From: a virus
Strand: one strand, 5' to 3'
DNA length: 64,000 nucleotides
Virus record (IMG/VR): IMGVR_UViG_3300029268_002499
Span: 1 to 64,000 of that record
Shown: positions 33,733 to 41,093 of the stretch, one piece after another
Layout: every line of letters starts with the position of its first letter
Position numbering within the stretch: position 1 is the first letter of the stretch
Notes under the pieces: model-generated
What the model was told of the DNA's origin: nothing
The model's input: only the letters and a program-made list of their open reading frames with translations
Databases searched by the model: none
Position numbers and translations under genes: made by a program

Positions 33733-33993
33733 ACACAACCAAATTCTTATTGTCATACGAGAGCTATTTCTGGTTTTTCTGGTTATAGCGGAATTTCTGG
33801 TTATATCGGATATTCTGGAAAACCACAAATGATGATCTATAATGGGTCTACAGGATCTACTGGTCCCAATGGCCCTTGTGGGGAATCTGGAGAATCTGGA
33901 ACGACAGGAAGATTGGTTGGAAAGGCGAGAGAAGTTTCTATTGTAGAAAAGACAAGCAAAAAAAGGAGTAAAAGTTTTTCAGTAAATAACTGA
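33676..33993 (+). CDS. Collagen-like extension, reached by -1 frameshift
   Basis: About 105 codons open in the -1 frame, blocked by a stop about 20 bases upstream and lacking ATG/GTG until the middle. The product reads LSSLSNSSYW... then SGFSGYSGISGYIGYSG, GSTGSTGPNGPCGESGESG and a basic tail ending KSFSVNN. Gly every third residue over about 45 residues resembles collagen-like phage fibres. It is interpreted as the C-terminal part of the gene at 33470; alternatively a gene with a non-standard start or a pseudogene. Confidence 0.5.
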   Translation, partial: LSSLSNSSYWSIGFIKRKGTQPNSYCHTRAISGFSGYSGISGYIGYSGKPQMMIYNGSTGSTGPNGPCGESGESGTTGRLVGKAREVSIVEKTSKKRSKSFSVNN

Positions 33994-33998
33994 AAAAC
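33974..33998 (+). terminator. Stem-loop at the end of the collagen-like frame
   Basis: GTTTTTCAGT/ACTGAAAAAC, 10-bp perfect stem, 5-base loop, containing the TGA stop. A second hairpin, ACCGGCC/GGCCGGT, follows. Confidence 0.5.
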
Positions 33999-34003
33999 AT
34001 AGA

Positions 34004-34058
34004 ACCGGCCACGCCTCTATTTTTGTAGTTTAAATATGCGCACCACGGCCGGTCTTTA
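34004..34058 (+). terminator. Intrinsic terminator
   Basis: ACCGGCC (34004-34010) pairs with GGCCGGT (34047-34053), followed by CTTTAT. Strong GC stem with a long loop, preceding the gene at 34082. Confidence 0.55.
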
Positions 34059-34081
34059 TAAAAATAACATAGGAGGTGATT

Positions 34082-34393
34082 GTGAATACTGAACCACAAG
34101 ATGTTTACACAACTGAAAAAAGAACAGTTAGAAGTAAAAGAATAACACCGTCAAATGAACCATGCCCTAAATGTGCGAGTATGAGAGCAGATAGAAAGTT
34201 ATATTTTAAGGGGAATAAAGTCGAAAGAGAATATGGCGATTGTTTTAATAAATTCATAAATATGATTTTAAAATATTCAGAATTTTTTATAAAAGATACT
34301 GATTCATACAGTGATCGTAATATAGCAAAAGAGTGCATAGTAAGTAAATGCAAATGTTGTGGATATATGTGGCCAACTAAACCACTAAGTTGA
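34082..34393 (+). CDS. Zinc-binding hypothetical protein (GTG start)
   Basis: 103 aa, GTG after AGGAGG. CPKCASM (about 24-30) and CKCCGYMW (about 90-97) form a split zinc site around a helical middle. Not recognised. Confidence 0.65.
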   Translation: MNTEPQDVYTTEKRTVRSKRITPSNEPCPKCASMRADRKLYFKGNKVEREYGDCFNKFINMILKYSEFFIKDTDSYSDRNIAKECIVSKCKCCGYMWPTKPLS

Positions 34394-34455
34394 ATTTTTG
34401 GTCGGATGTTTATAAAATGTTTTATAATAAATATTAAAAAGTAAAAGGAGTTAGT

Positions 34456-34881
34456 ATGGACAGAAGTAGAATTTCTATAACACGTCATGTAGGGAAATTG
34501 TGGGGGGATATTCCTTCAAGTTTTGTCAAGTGGGCCATTGAAGAAGCTAAAAATTTTAAGGGGTTTACACTTGAAAAACTAATAGAGGAATATGAAAAAA
34601 GGGAATTGAAAACTATTAAAATGGAAGTTTTGGAAAAAACAGAAAAAGCATTAGCTCTTTCAAAACTAAACAAAGAACAAACAGTAAATCCTGAGCAAGA
34701 GCAAGAGGAAACTGTTGAAAAGAAAATGATTTTTGAATACGATCCTGATCAACTTAAACTTTTTAGAAAAAAGATTTTGGGCAAACAAAGAGGAAATGCT
34801 GTTATAAAAGAAGGCATCAAATATGCATTCAATGAGCTTGAAGAATATATAAAAGAAAACTCAAAACTAATAGAAATTTAA
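34456..34881 (+). CDS. Hypothetical helical protein
   Basis: 141 aa, AAAAGGAG site. Charged, helical with an acidic Glu/Gln stretch (PEQEQEETVEKK about 78-89). Not recognised. Confidence 0.65.
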   Translation: MDRSRISITRHVGKLWGDIPSSFVKWAIEEAKNFKGFTLEKLIEEYEKRELKTIKMEVLEKTEKALALSKLNKEQTVNPEQEQEETVEKKMIFEYDPDQLKLFRKKILGKQRGNAVIKEGIKYAFNELEEYIKENSKLIEI

Positions 34882-34894
34882 AAGGAGAAAATCT

Positions 34895-34918
34895 ATGAAA
34901 AACAAACCATTTACTTAA
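34895..34918 (+). CDS. Seven-residue leader peptide
   Basis: MKNKPFT with a full ribosome site AAAGGAGAA four bases upstream. Its stop region forms the hairpin CTTAAGTA/TACTTAAG (34914-34921/34931-34938), which partly covers the AAGGAGG site of the gene at 34951. This layout fits a translational attenuator, but a chance ORF cannot be excluded. Confidence 0.4.
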   Translation: MKNKPFT

Positions 34919-34950
34919 GTAACTAAAAACTACTTAAGGAGGTATTTACA

Positions 34951-35232
34951 ATGTCTAGATCTCGTAAAAAGATCTGTGGTGGAGGAATTTGCTGTGGATC
35001 AAATCATGAATGGTCCAAAGCAGAACACAGGAGAGAACGCAGAACTGCTAAACAACTTATTCTGTCGTTTATGGATGAAACACTTATTCCTCATCCAAAG
35101 TATTGGGGGGATCCGTGGTTGTCACCTAGCGATGGAAAAAGTGTTTGGTGGTGGCCTTGGATGTTAAAAACGGATTCTTTCAAAAACAATCCTGAAAAGA
35201 TTAAATGTTACATGAAAAGTATCAGAAAGTAA
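34951..35232 (+). CDS. Conserved phage protein (MSRSRKK family)
   Basis: 93 aa. MSRSRKKICGG at the start and an Arg-rich helix (EHRRERRTAKQL about 25-36) match small basic proteins with SRSRKK starts found in many phages. Trp-rich middle (WWWPWM). Function unknown. Confidence 0.7.
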   Translation: MSRSRKKICGGGICCGSNHEWSKAEHRRERRTAKQLILSFMDETLIPHPKYWGDPWLSPSDGKSVWWWPWMLKTDSFKNNPEKIKCYMKSIRK

Positions 35233-35241
35233 ATATCTCAT

Positions 35242-35351
35242 CCACCAAGAGTGGAAGGAGTTGGGTCTTCCCTAGAGAGTAGACCTTGTTTTTAGCTGAT
35301 CTGCCATGTGCAGAAACAGTTACAGGATCGTCATTCGTGGCGATCCCAGCT
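35242..35351 (+). ncRNA. Structured intergenic RNA
   Basis: CCAC/GTGG or the competing GGAAG/CTTCC (35253-35271), then AGCTG/CAGCT (35294-35351) enclosing CTGC/GCAG (35301-35313) and GGATCG/CGATCC (35325-35346). No coding frame; immediately precedes tRNA-Ile. May be a tRNA precursor leader or small RNA. Confidence 0.4.
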
Positions 35352-35353
35352 TT

Positions 35354-35425
35354 ACCCGAATAGTTCAATAGTAGAACCTTCCGCTGATAATGGAAAAACG
35401 GCAGGTGCGAATCCTCCTTCGGGTA
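35354..35425 (+). tRNA. tRNA-Ile (GAT)
   Basis: Acceptor ACCCGAA/TTCGGGT, D-stem GTTC/GAAC, anticodon arm TTCCG-CTGATAA-TGGAA (GAT), T-arm with one mismatch. No encoded CCA. Confidence 0.85.
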
Positions 35426-35450
35426 AATATCAAAATTCATAGGAGATTTT

Positions 35451-35735
35451 ATGGAATTAGATGGTTCATTAAATATTGAAAAGATTGGTGAGATAAATTT
35501 TACAATTGAACTTGATCAATTTTATGAGAAAGCAGAAAGAACAACAATGGATCATCCTGGATTTCCAGAATCTGTAACATGGGATGGATATACAATAATT
35601 GGTTTAACTGATTATCCAAATATTTTCAAAGATGTTGATATTCTTATGAAAGAAGCTTTTGGAAATGATGAAATTCGTAAAGAGATTGAATCAGAAATGC
35701 TTAGAATAATCAAAGAAACTGAAGATTTTGATTAA
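35451..35735 (+). CDS. Hypothetical acidic protein
   Basis: 94 aa, TAGGAGA site, right after tRNA-Ile. Acidic, mixed alpha/beta. Not recognised. Confidence 0.65.
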   Translation: MELDGSLNIEKIGEINFTIELDQFYEKAERTTMDHPGFPESVTWDGYTIIGLTDYPNIFKDVDILMKEAFGNDEIRKEIESEMLRIIKETEDFD

Positions 35736-35764
35736 TTATAACAAAATATTAAAGGGAGAGATTT

Positions 35765-36055
35765 ATGAAAAAAATAGTTATCATAATGTTTTTAATAATT
35801 ATGTTTCTATTAACAACAACATCAGTTTTAATCGCGTCACCAATTTTTAAAATAGATGCATCTTCTTCGTTTAAAGAATTTGAAATAAAAGAATTGCAAA
35901 TTCAAATAGATCGATATAATTCTTATCATCAAATAGATTTTCGGCAAAAACCAACAAATGCTCCTGCCCCAGTTCCAGAACCAGCAACAATAATTTTATT
36001 GGGTTCAGGAATTATTTTCGTTGGAACTATGGTTCGAAGAAAACCAAAAGGCTGA
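35765..36055 (+). CDS. Secreted PEP-CTERM-domain protein
   Basis: 96 aa. N-terminal signal peptide (MKKIVIIMFLIIMFLLTTTS). C-terminus has PVPEPATIILLGSGII, a transmembrane stretch and RRKPKG: the PEP-CTERM sorting signal recognised by exosortase in Gram-negative bacteria. The middle (about 28-70) is short and unassigned. The protein would be handed to the host's exosortase system. AAGGGAGAG site; stop overlaps the next gene's start region. Confidence 0.85.
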   Translation: MKKIVIIMFLIIMFLLTTTSVLIASPIFKIDASSSFKEFEIKELQIQIDRYNSYHQIDFRQKPTNAPAPVPEPATIILLGSGIIFVGTMVRRKPKG

Positions 36056-36059
36056 TGAG

Positions 36060-36317
36060 ATGCCTATCTTAGAGATATGGATGATTATTATTGGTGCTTC
36101 ATTGGCTTTTTCAAGTGTTCCACAGATTTTAAAAATAGTTAGAGAAAGAGAATCAAAAAGTGTTTCTATTCCATCATGGATAATAATTAGTCATGCAAAT
36201 TTCTGGTGGCTTTGTTATGCAGTTGTTATAAAAAGTGTAAGTTTATTTGTAACAAATATGTTGTCATTGGGTATATCACTAATAACAATTATTGTAATTA
36301 TGAGATATAGAGAATAA
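36060..36317 (+). CDS. SemiSWEET-like PQ-loop membrane protein
   Basis: 85 aa, three membrane helices: about 4-22 with ASLAFSSVPQILKIV (PQ motif), 34-52 (IPSWIIISHANFWWLCYAVV) and 58-80. PQ dipeptide and the NFWWLCY/TNMLSL spacing fit SemiSWEET/MtN3 sugar transporters, which work as dimers. Its ATG at 36060 lies four bases past the PEP-CTERM stop (TGATGAGATG). An upstream in-frame ATG at 36021 lies in the previous gene and is ignored. Confidence 0.7.
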   Translation: MPILEIWMIIIGASLAFSSVPQILKIVRERESKSVSIPSWIIISHANFWWLCYAVVIKSVSLFVTNMLSLGISLITIIVIMRYRE

Positions 36318-36342
36318 ATTTATACTTTCATTATTTTAGAGT

Positions 36343-36509
36343 ATCTATGAGATAAGCCACACACCGGGATGTCGATGAAGCTGAGGCTCGGGGGTGGAGA
36401 CTTGTGTGAAACTATCAAAATGGATACGATGAGGATTCGGGAGTTATAATCCTCGATTGAGAATCGGCGCCGATAAACTCAATTAAAAGAGATGTGTTGA
36501 GCAAGCATC
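36343..36509 (+). ncRNA. Structured intergenic region
   Basis: ATCT/AGAT (36343-36353), CACAC/GTGTG (36358-36408), GAGGATT/AATCCTC (36431-36454), nested ATTGAG/CTCAAT (36456-36483) with palindrome ATCGGCGCCGAT (36463-36474), and GATG/CATC (36491-36509). No coding frame in 36318-36555. Several helices in series suggest an RNA; no family recognised. Confidence 0.4.
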
Positions 36510-36555
36510 TTACCTCCCAAAAATTTTTATAAAATAAAGGTCAAAGGCGGTTAAT

Positions 36556-37032
36556 ATGATTAAGGCTGCATATACAGGAACGTTTGATCCTTTCACAAAA
36601 GGGCATTCCGATATTCTAAGAAGAGCTTCTGGAATTTTTGATGAAGTTCTTGTTGGGGTTTTAAATAATGCAAATAAGAATTCTATGTTCACAATTTCAG
36701 AACGTGTTGATATAGTTGAACATTATTTTATAGATCTTCCAGAAAATATAAGCGTCAAAGGATATGACGGAACTTCTTTTAACTTTGTTGCTGAAAATAA
36801 TGCTAATGTGATAATTAGAGGAATACGAGGAACATTAGATCTTGATATGGAAATGCAATATGCAATTATGAACAAAAAATATGCCGGACTTGAAACCATA
36901 TTACTTTTTAGTGATCTTGAAAAATCAATAATAAGTTCAACATTAATAAAAACACTTTTCAAATCTGGCGTAAATATTCTCGAATTTGTAAATGAGTATA
37001 CATACTTAAAAATGAAGGAGAAATTACAATGA
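36556..37032 (+). CDS. coaD: Phosphopantetheine adenylyltransferase (CoaD-like)
   Basis: 158 aa. GTFDPFTKGHSDILRRA (8-24) contains the TxGH nucleotidyl-transferase motif, IRGIRGTLDLDME (about 87-99) the RGLR signature and SDLEKSIISSTLIK (about 121-134) the ISSxLIR substrate loop. CoaD adds AMP to 4'-phosphopantetheine in CoA synthesis. HldC or GCT-type transferases lack these last two motifs. Why a phage would encode CoaD is unclear; raising CoA or a related cofactor is possible. Confidence 0.85.
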   Translation: MIKAAYTGTFDPFTKGHSDILRRASGIFDEVLVGVLNNANKNSMFTISERVDIVEHYFIDLPENISVKGYDGTSFNFVAENNANVIIRGIRGTLDLDMEMQYAIMNKKYAGLETILLFSDLEKSIISSTLIKTLFKSGVNILEFVNEYTYLKMKEKLQ

Positions 37033-37634
37033 TAGACTTTCATGAAGATATAAAATATACACAAATGTTTCTTGGTTTTTGTGGTTTCTACAAAGCAAAG
37101 GTTGATGGAATATGGGGGCCTAAAACGAATAAAGCAATGATTGAGTTTGAGATGCTAACTGAACATATAAAAGATGGTCATTCATTGGTAACTGATTTAA
37201 GATCTGAAAATTGTATATGTAGTCTTCACCCCAATGCACAACTTCTTGCTAGAGATTTTTTATTAAAGTGTGAAGATTTCCCAAATTTTAAAGTAAAAAT
37301 AATCAGCGGATTAAGAAGTTACAGGGAACAAAGTATTTTATATGCAAAAGGAAGAACTACATCAGGAATTATAGTAACTAATTCTAAAGCTGGTCAATCA
37401 TATCATAACTTTGGTGTAGCTTTTGATTGTGGGATTTTTTCTAAAAATGGTACTTATTTAAGTGATGATGAATACTACAAAGAAATCGCAGAGAAAATAA
37501 AAGATATAATGCAAATAGATTGGGGTGGTGATTGGGAAACATTTAAAGATTCCCCTCATTATCAGTTGATTAATTTACCATCAGTAACAAAAATACGAAA
37601 ACTATTTGAAAGTGGAAAGGAGTTAATTATATGA
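37029..37634 (+). CDS. Endolysin: peptidoglycan-binding plus M15 peptidase
   Basis: 201 aa. N-terminal PG_binding_1-type repeat (about 5-45, YTQMFLGFCGFYKAKVDGIW) followed by a VanY/CwlK-like M15 zinc peptidase (about 85-185) with SGLRSYREQSIL, SYHNFGVAFDCG (His and Asp zinc ligands) and SPHYQL (third ligand). Cuts peptide cross-links of the cell wall for lysis. Overlaps the CoaD-like gene by four bases. No signal peptide. Confidence 0.92.
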   Translation: MIDFHEDIKYTQMFLGFCGFYKAKVDGIWGPKTNKAMIEFEMLTEHIKDGHSLVTDLRSENCICSLHPNAQLLARDFLLKCEDFPNFKVKIISGLRSYREQSILYAKGRTTSGIIVTNSKAGQSYHNFGVAFDCGIFSKNGTYLSDDEYYKEIAEKIKDIMQIDWGGDWETFKDSPHYQLINLPSVTKIRKLFESGKELII

Positions 37635-37987
37635 AGATAAAAGTGTGTAACGTTACGAATAGTAGTTCATGTAGTTTTTTATTAATTGGAAAAAGAGTTA
37701 CCATTGAAGAAGCAAAAGAAAAAAAATTTAAAAACTGTGTTTTTTATAATGGTGAATATATTGTTGATGTAGAGGAAATTATCGAAGATGAAGTACATGA
37801 CGTAGAAAAATATATTAATATACATAGTTATGATGAAAATTCATTATATGAATCTTTGTTTGTTGAGCATATTTTTTCTGATGATGAGCCTATGAAAGAA
37901 GTTATATCTTTATATGATTTAGTAAAAGGTTTATCTGAAGAAGAATTGAAAAAATTTAAATTGATAACTGGAATAGCTATGTGTTAA
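37631..37987 (+). CDS. NVTNSSSCSF-motif protein
   Basis: 118 aa. N-terminus MKIKVCNVTNSSSCSFLLIG matches the paralogs at 17613 and 18154; the remainder (TIEEAKEKKF..., acidic, helical) is unrelated. AAAGGAG site; overlaps the endolysin stop by four bases. Confidence 0.75.
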   Translation: MKIKVCNVTNSSSCSFLLIGKRVTIEEAKEKKFKNCVFYNGEYIVDVEEIIEDEVHDVEKYINIHSYDENSLYESLFVEHIFSDDEPMKEVISLYDLVKGLSEEELKKFKLITGIAMC

Positions 37988-37997
37988 GGAACCATAA

Positions 37998-38222
37998 ATG
38001 CGCGTTTTAAAAATTGATATGGAAATAGAAACATGCAACGAATGCGTTTATTGCAGATTGACATCACCATCTCATCCTGCATTAGACGTATTTTTTTGTT
38101 CATATGAAAAATCTTTTTCTTCCGAAACATCCCAGCCTTTAATCGCAAGAATATCAACTACAGCAGTCCCCCACATGCCTACACCTTCCTGGTGCCCACT
38201 ACCAAATAAAAGGAGGATATAA
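37998..38222 (+). CDS. Conserved Cys-rich small phage protein
   Basis: 74 aa. CNECVYC (about 13-19), FCSYEK and WCPL resemble a conserved small phage/bacterial family with a CxxCxxC...C...WCPL pattern, likely a zinc site. Two in-frame alternative starts exist (ATG at 37998 preferred). Confidence 0.65.
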   Translation: MRVLKIDMEIETCNECVYCRLTSPSHPALDVFFCSYEKSFSSETSQPLIARISTTAVPHMPTPSWCPLPNKRRI

Positions 38223-38615
38223 ATGACTCTACATGCAAGTAATATAGTAAATACTTCAGGAATGTCATATTTAGTTTCATATGACAAGAAAAAAGAAAAT
38301 CTTTCTGTTTTATTTTTAGACTTTTTTGTGGATTTTATTGAAAAAAAAGGAAACGTTTTTTTAAATCAAGACTATGAAATAATTGAGAACATTTCTGAGC
38401 ATTATGAAGAATGTTTAAAAGAAGAAGAACTCTTCGAACACAAAGATAGACAGTACATAGAATACTTGATAGATAAAATCAATCTATGTAAGAAAGAACA
38501 AAAAAAAGGAAAAACTGTTATAAAAATAGTGGTTAGTAATGGAGACGAAATTGTTTCAGCTATCTTAGAAAAAGGAAATAAATTAAAAGAGATTAAACTT
38601 ATAGAAGGAGATTAA
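38223..38615 (+). CDS. Divergent NVTNSSS-like protein
   Basis: 130 aa. MTLHASNIVNTSGMSYLVSY at the start is a loose copy of the NVTNSSSxSF motif; remaining sequence differs. Stop of the previous gene ends at the base before the ATG. AAAGGAGG site. Confidence 0.6.
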   Translation: MTLHASNIVNTSGMSYLVSYDKKKENLSVLFLDFFVDFIEKKGNVFLNQDYEIIENISEHYEECLKEEELFEHKDRQYIEYLIDKINLCKKEQKKGKTVIKIVVSNGDEIVSAILEKGNKLKEIKLIEGD

Positions 38616-38616
38616 T

Positions 38617-39630
38617 ATGAGTTACATTGAAAGTCAAAAGTTAAAAGAAATTCTTTGTAAAATGAATAAGCTTAAAGTTTTAGTCATTGGTGATTTAATG
38701 TTAGACGAATATATCTGGGGAAAAGTTGAAAGAATTTCCCCAGAAGCTCCAGTTCCAATTGTTGATGTTGTGAAAGAAGAAATAAAGTTGGGAGGCGCAG
38801 GAAACGTTGTTAGAAACTTAGCAAGTTTAGGATGCACAGTTTACATTGGTTCTGTTATTGGTATTGATGATGCTGGTGATAAAGTTAGAAAACTTTTGAG
38901 AAAAGAAAAAACAAATCTAAAATTTTTAATGAATGATGATCGAAGACAAACAACTGTTAAAACAAGACTGATGGCACATACACAACAACTTGTAAGAATT
39001 GATAGAGAAGACAAATACGCAATTGATAAAAATCAAAGAGATCATATTCTCTATACGTTGGGGGAAGAAGAAAAAAATATTGATGCAATAGTTATTTCAG
39101 ACTACAACAAAGGTGTTGTTAATGCCAAATTAATAAGTGAAATTATTAAATTCACAAAAGATGGGCGTAGAATTCCAATAATTGCTGATCCAAAGAAAAA
39201 CTTCTTGAATTACAAAGGAGTTGATATTTTAACTCCTAATTTGAAGGAACTAGGTTTATATAGTGGAAACATAGTTGAGTCAGAAATTGATGTTGTTGAG
39301 ACTTCACGAAAAGTTATTGAATCCTCAGAATTAAAAGCTATCCTTGTTACAAAAGGACCTCAAGGAATGAGTTTAATTGCTAAAGATTTTGCATATGATA
39401 TTCCAACATTTGCTCAAGAAGTTTACGATGTTACAGGAGCTGGTGATACTGTGATTGCATGTTTTACATTGGCACTGTTATCAGGAGCTTCAACATACGA
39501 GGCAGCATTAATATCAAACGTAGCTGCTGGAATTGTTGTAGGTGAAGTTGGTGCAGCAGTTGTCACACAAGAAGAACTATTGAAGAAATGTATTGGTATA
39601 ATTAGTATTGAAGGAAAAAAAGATGAATGA
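38617..39630 (+). CDS. hldA: Heptose-7-phosphate kinase (HldA/RfaE1-like)
   Basis: 337 aa, PfkB/ribokinase fold. GDLMLDEYIWGKVERISPEA (25-44) and VPIVDV match HldE/RfaE1 N-terminal domains, LGGAGNVVRNLASLG is the sugar-binding region and VTGAGDTVIACF (about 271-282) holds the anion hole and catalytic Asp. Phosphorylates D-glycero-beta-D-manno-heptose 7-phosphate on the ADP-heptose route. No fused adenylyltransferase. HldD lies at 60213. Confidence 0.9.
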   Translation: MSYIESQKLKEILCKMNKLKVLVIGDLMLDEYIWGKVERISPEAPVPIVDVVKEEIKLGGAGNVVRNLASLGCTVYIGSVIGIDDAGDKVRKLLRKEKTNLKFLMNDDRRQTTVKTRLMAHTQQLVRIDREDKYAIDKNQRDHILYTLGEEEKNIDAIVISDYNKGVVNAKLISEIIKFTKDGRRIPIIADPKKNFLNYKGVDILTPNLKELGLYSGNIVESEIDVVETSRKVIESSELKAILVTKGPQGMSLIAKDFAYDIPTFAQEVYDVTGAGDTVIACFTLALLSGASTYEAALISNVAAGIVVGEVGAAVVTQEELLKKCIGIISIEGKKDE

Positions 39631-40111
39631 AATTCTAATAGTAGCCCCACACATTGATGATGAGGTTATTTCATCTTTTGAGATTTTAGAAACAAAAGTA
39701 TTAACAACAATTATATATACAGATTGTGAAGATTGGTCTGATGTTAGAAGAAGCGAAATTGAAAAAATACGGGGTATATTCAATATAAAAAATATTCTTT
39801 TTTTCAGTGATCTCACCAATTATTATGTAGATTTTATGACAAAAATAAAATATACTTATTATTTTCCAGATCCAATATATGAAACTCATCCTGAACATAG
39901 AAAACAGGGATATATTGGGGAACAAATGTTTAGAGATGGAAAAGATGTAGTATTTTACAACACAACAATGACAGCACCATATATACATAAAGTTAAAAAT
40001 TGGCAACGAAAGAAAGAAATTTTAAATAAATTATACCCAAGTCAGAAAAGTTTATGGGAATACGAACATAAGTATTTTCTGTGGGAAGGAAGATGTAAAT
40101 ATCTTCCATAA
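39623..40111 (+). CDS. PIG-L/LmbE-type deacetylase
   Basis: 162 aa, ATG overlapping the kinase stop. VAPHIDDEVISS (6-17) is the AHPDDE zinc motif of N-acetylglucosaminyl deacetylases; ETHPEHRKQG (about 92-101) supplies the second His motif. The family removes acetyl groups from GlcNAc conjugates. Shorter than typical (220-280 aa), so fold completeness is unproven. Sits in the sugar cassette. Confidence 0.8.
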   Translation: MNEILIVAPHIDDEVISSFEILETKVLTTIIYTDCEDWSDVRRSEIEKIRGIFNIKNILFFSDLTNYYVDFMTKIKYTYYFPDPIYETHPEHRKQGYIGEQMFRDGKDVVFYNTTMTAPYIHKVKNWQRKKEILNKLYPSQKSLWEYEHKYFLWEGRCKYLP

Positions 40112-40122
40112 CAGATATAGGT

Positions 40123-40136
40123 TATATATATTAATT
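40123..40136 (+). promoter_or_regulatory. Phage promoter motif TATATATATTAATT
   Basis: Exact copy 26 bases before the ATG at 40162; the 50-base gap after the deacetylase gene carries only this motif and the ribosome site. Confidence 0.6.
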
Positions 40137-40161
40137 TATAAGTAAAATAAAAGAGGAGAAA

Positions 40162-40563
40162 ATGGACAAAAAAATTTTAGATTCATTTAAGCTTGAATTT
40201 TTTAAGGAAATAAAGGAATACAAAAGAGTTGAGGAAAAGATTAGGGATCCAAGGTGTACAAAATTTACACTGACTGATGGCAAAACAAAATACGCCATTG
40301 TCGGGGCACTTCCATTAAAAGGTGTAGGAGTAAACATGATTCTCGCTGTACACCAAGATCATGATGGAAATGGTATTTTGAAAGATGCTTCAGATCTGTT
40401 GATAAAAAAATATAAAACCACAATCATTGTTGATGTCGAAAAAACATCTCCTGAAATCCAAAAATATTTGAATGCAGGATTTGTTAAAGATGATACGGAA
40501 ATAAGAAAAAATCAAATAAGATTGGTGAAAGAGAAAGGAGGCTCTTGTGAAAAAGAAAGTTAA
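40162..40563 (+). CDS. GNAT-like acyltransferase
   Basis: 133 aa. ILAVHQDHDGNGILKDASDL (about 58-77) resembles the acetyl-CoA pyrophosphate loop (Q/RxxGxG/A) of GNAT enzymes, followed by an NAGF segment (about 112-115). Arrangement agrees but several consensus residues differ. AGAGGAG site. Confidence 0.5.
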   Translation: MDKKILDSFKLEFFKEIKEYKRVEEKIRDPRCTKFTLTDGKTKYAIVGALPLKGVGVNMILAVHQDHDGNGILKDASDLLIKKYKTTIIVDVEKTSPEIQKYLNAGFVKDDTEIRKNQIRLVKEKGGSCEKES

Positions 40564-40846
40564 AGAGATAACGATCTTTGTTTTATTAATATCTTTTATG
40601 TTGTTATCAGAGGCATGCTCAACTGTTAAAAAAGCTTTCAATCCAGATCCTGGATTAAAAGCTAAAGTTGAGAATGTTCTTCTTAAAAAAAATTATTACG
40701 TTATTGTAACTAATAAGGGAACATTTATATGTGGAAATTGTGATTATGTTATACATAGTCAGAAATACTATAGATTTTACTTAGAAGGAAATAAAGTTAT
40801 AAAAATGGAAATAATTAAGGAAACAAAAAAATCAAAAAGGAGTTAA
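40547..40846 (+). CDS. Small lipoprotein (GTG start)
   Basis: 99 aa. KKKVKEITIFVLLISFMLLS then EAC: a lipoprotein signal peptide with lipobox LSEAC (Cys at about residue 25). Mature domain has CGNCDY zinc/disulfide pair and a basic tail. Would be exported and anchored. Overlaps the previous gene by 17 bases; GGAGG site. Confidence 0.75.
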   Translation: MKKKVKEITIFVLLISFMLLSEACSTVKKAFNPDPGLKAKVENVLLKKNYYVIVTNKGTFICGNCDYVIHSQKYYRFYLEGNKVIKMEIIKETKKSKRS

Positions 40847-40847
40847 A

Positions 40848-41084
40848 ATGAAAGCATTTTTTGGATTGTCATTAATTTTTGGGGGAATTATTCTTGGGGT
40901 GTATGTTGGTGTGTGGGTTATGTTTGTTGGTGGAATTGTTCAATGTATTGAACAAGTAAGAGCAGAAAATATGCAAGCAACAATTCTGGCATATGGTATC
41001 CTCAAAATAATATCTGCTGGATTTATTGGGTGGGGAACTGCTATTCTTTTAGTTATTCCAGGTGTTGCAGTATTGAAAAAATGA
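40848..41084 (+). CDS. Conserved small two-helix membrane protein
   Basis: 78 aa. Helices at about 3-30 (SLIFGGIILGVYVGVWVMFV) and 48-74 (ILKIISAGFIGWGTAILLVI) match a small conserved membrane family that I recall in phages and bacteria. Not a defined holin. AAAAGGAG site. Confidence 0.75.
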   Translation: MKAFFGLSLIFGGIILGVYVGVWVMFVGGIVQCIEQVRAENMQATILAYGILKIISAGFIGWGTAILLVIPGVAVLKK

Positions 41085-41093
41085 GGAGAATAT

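Noticed and set aside
34105-34488. A 127-codon (-) frame
   Set aside because: Antisense to a zinc-motif gene with GTG start and ribosome site; no site of its own.
36343-36509. tRNA or known riboswitch
   Set aside because: No anticodon arm with a proper acceptor, and no riboswitch core that I recognise.
36556-37032. HldC-type heptose adenylyltransferase
   Set aside because: The RGIR and ISSTLIK motifs fit CoaD; HldC lacks them. It therefore does not complete the ADP-heptose pathway.
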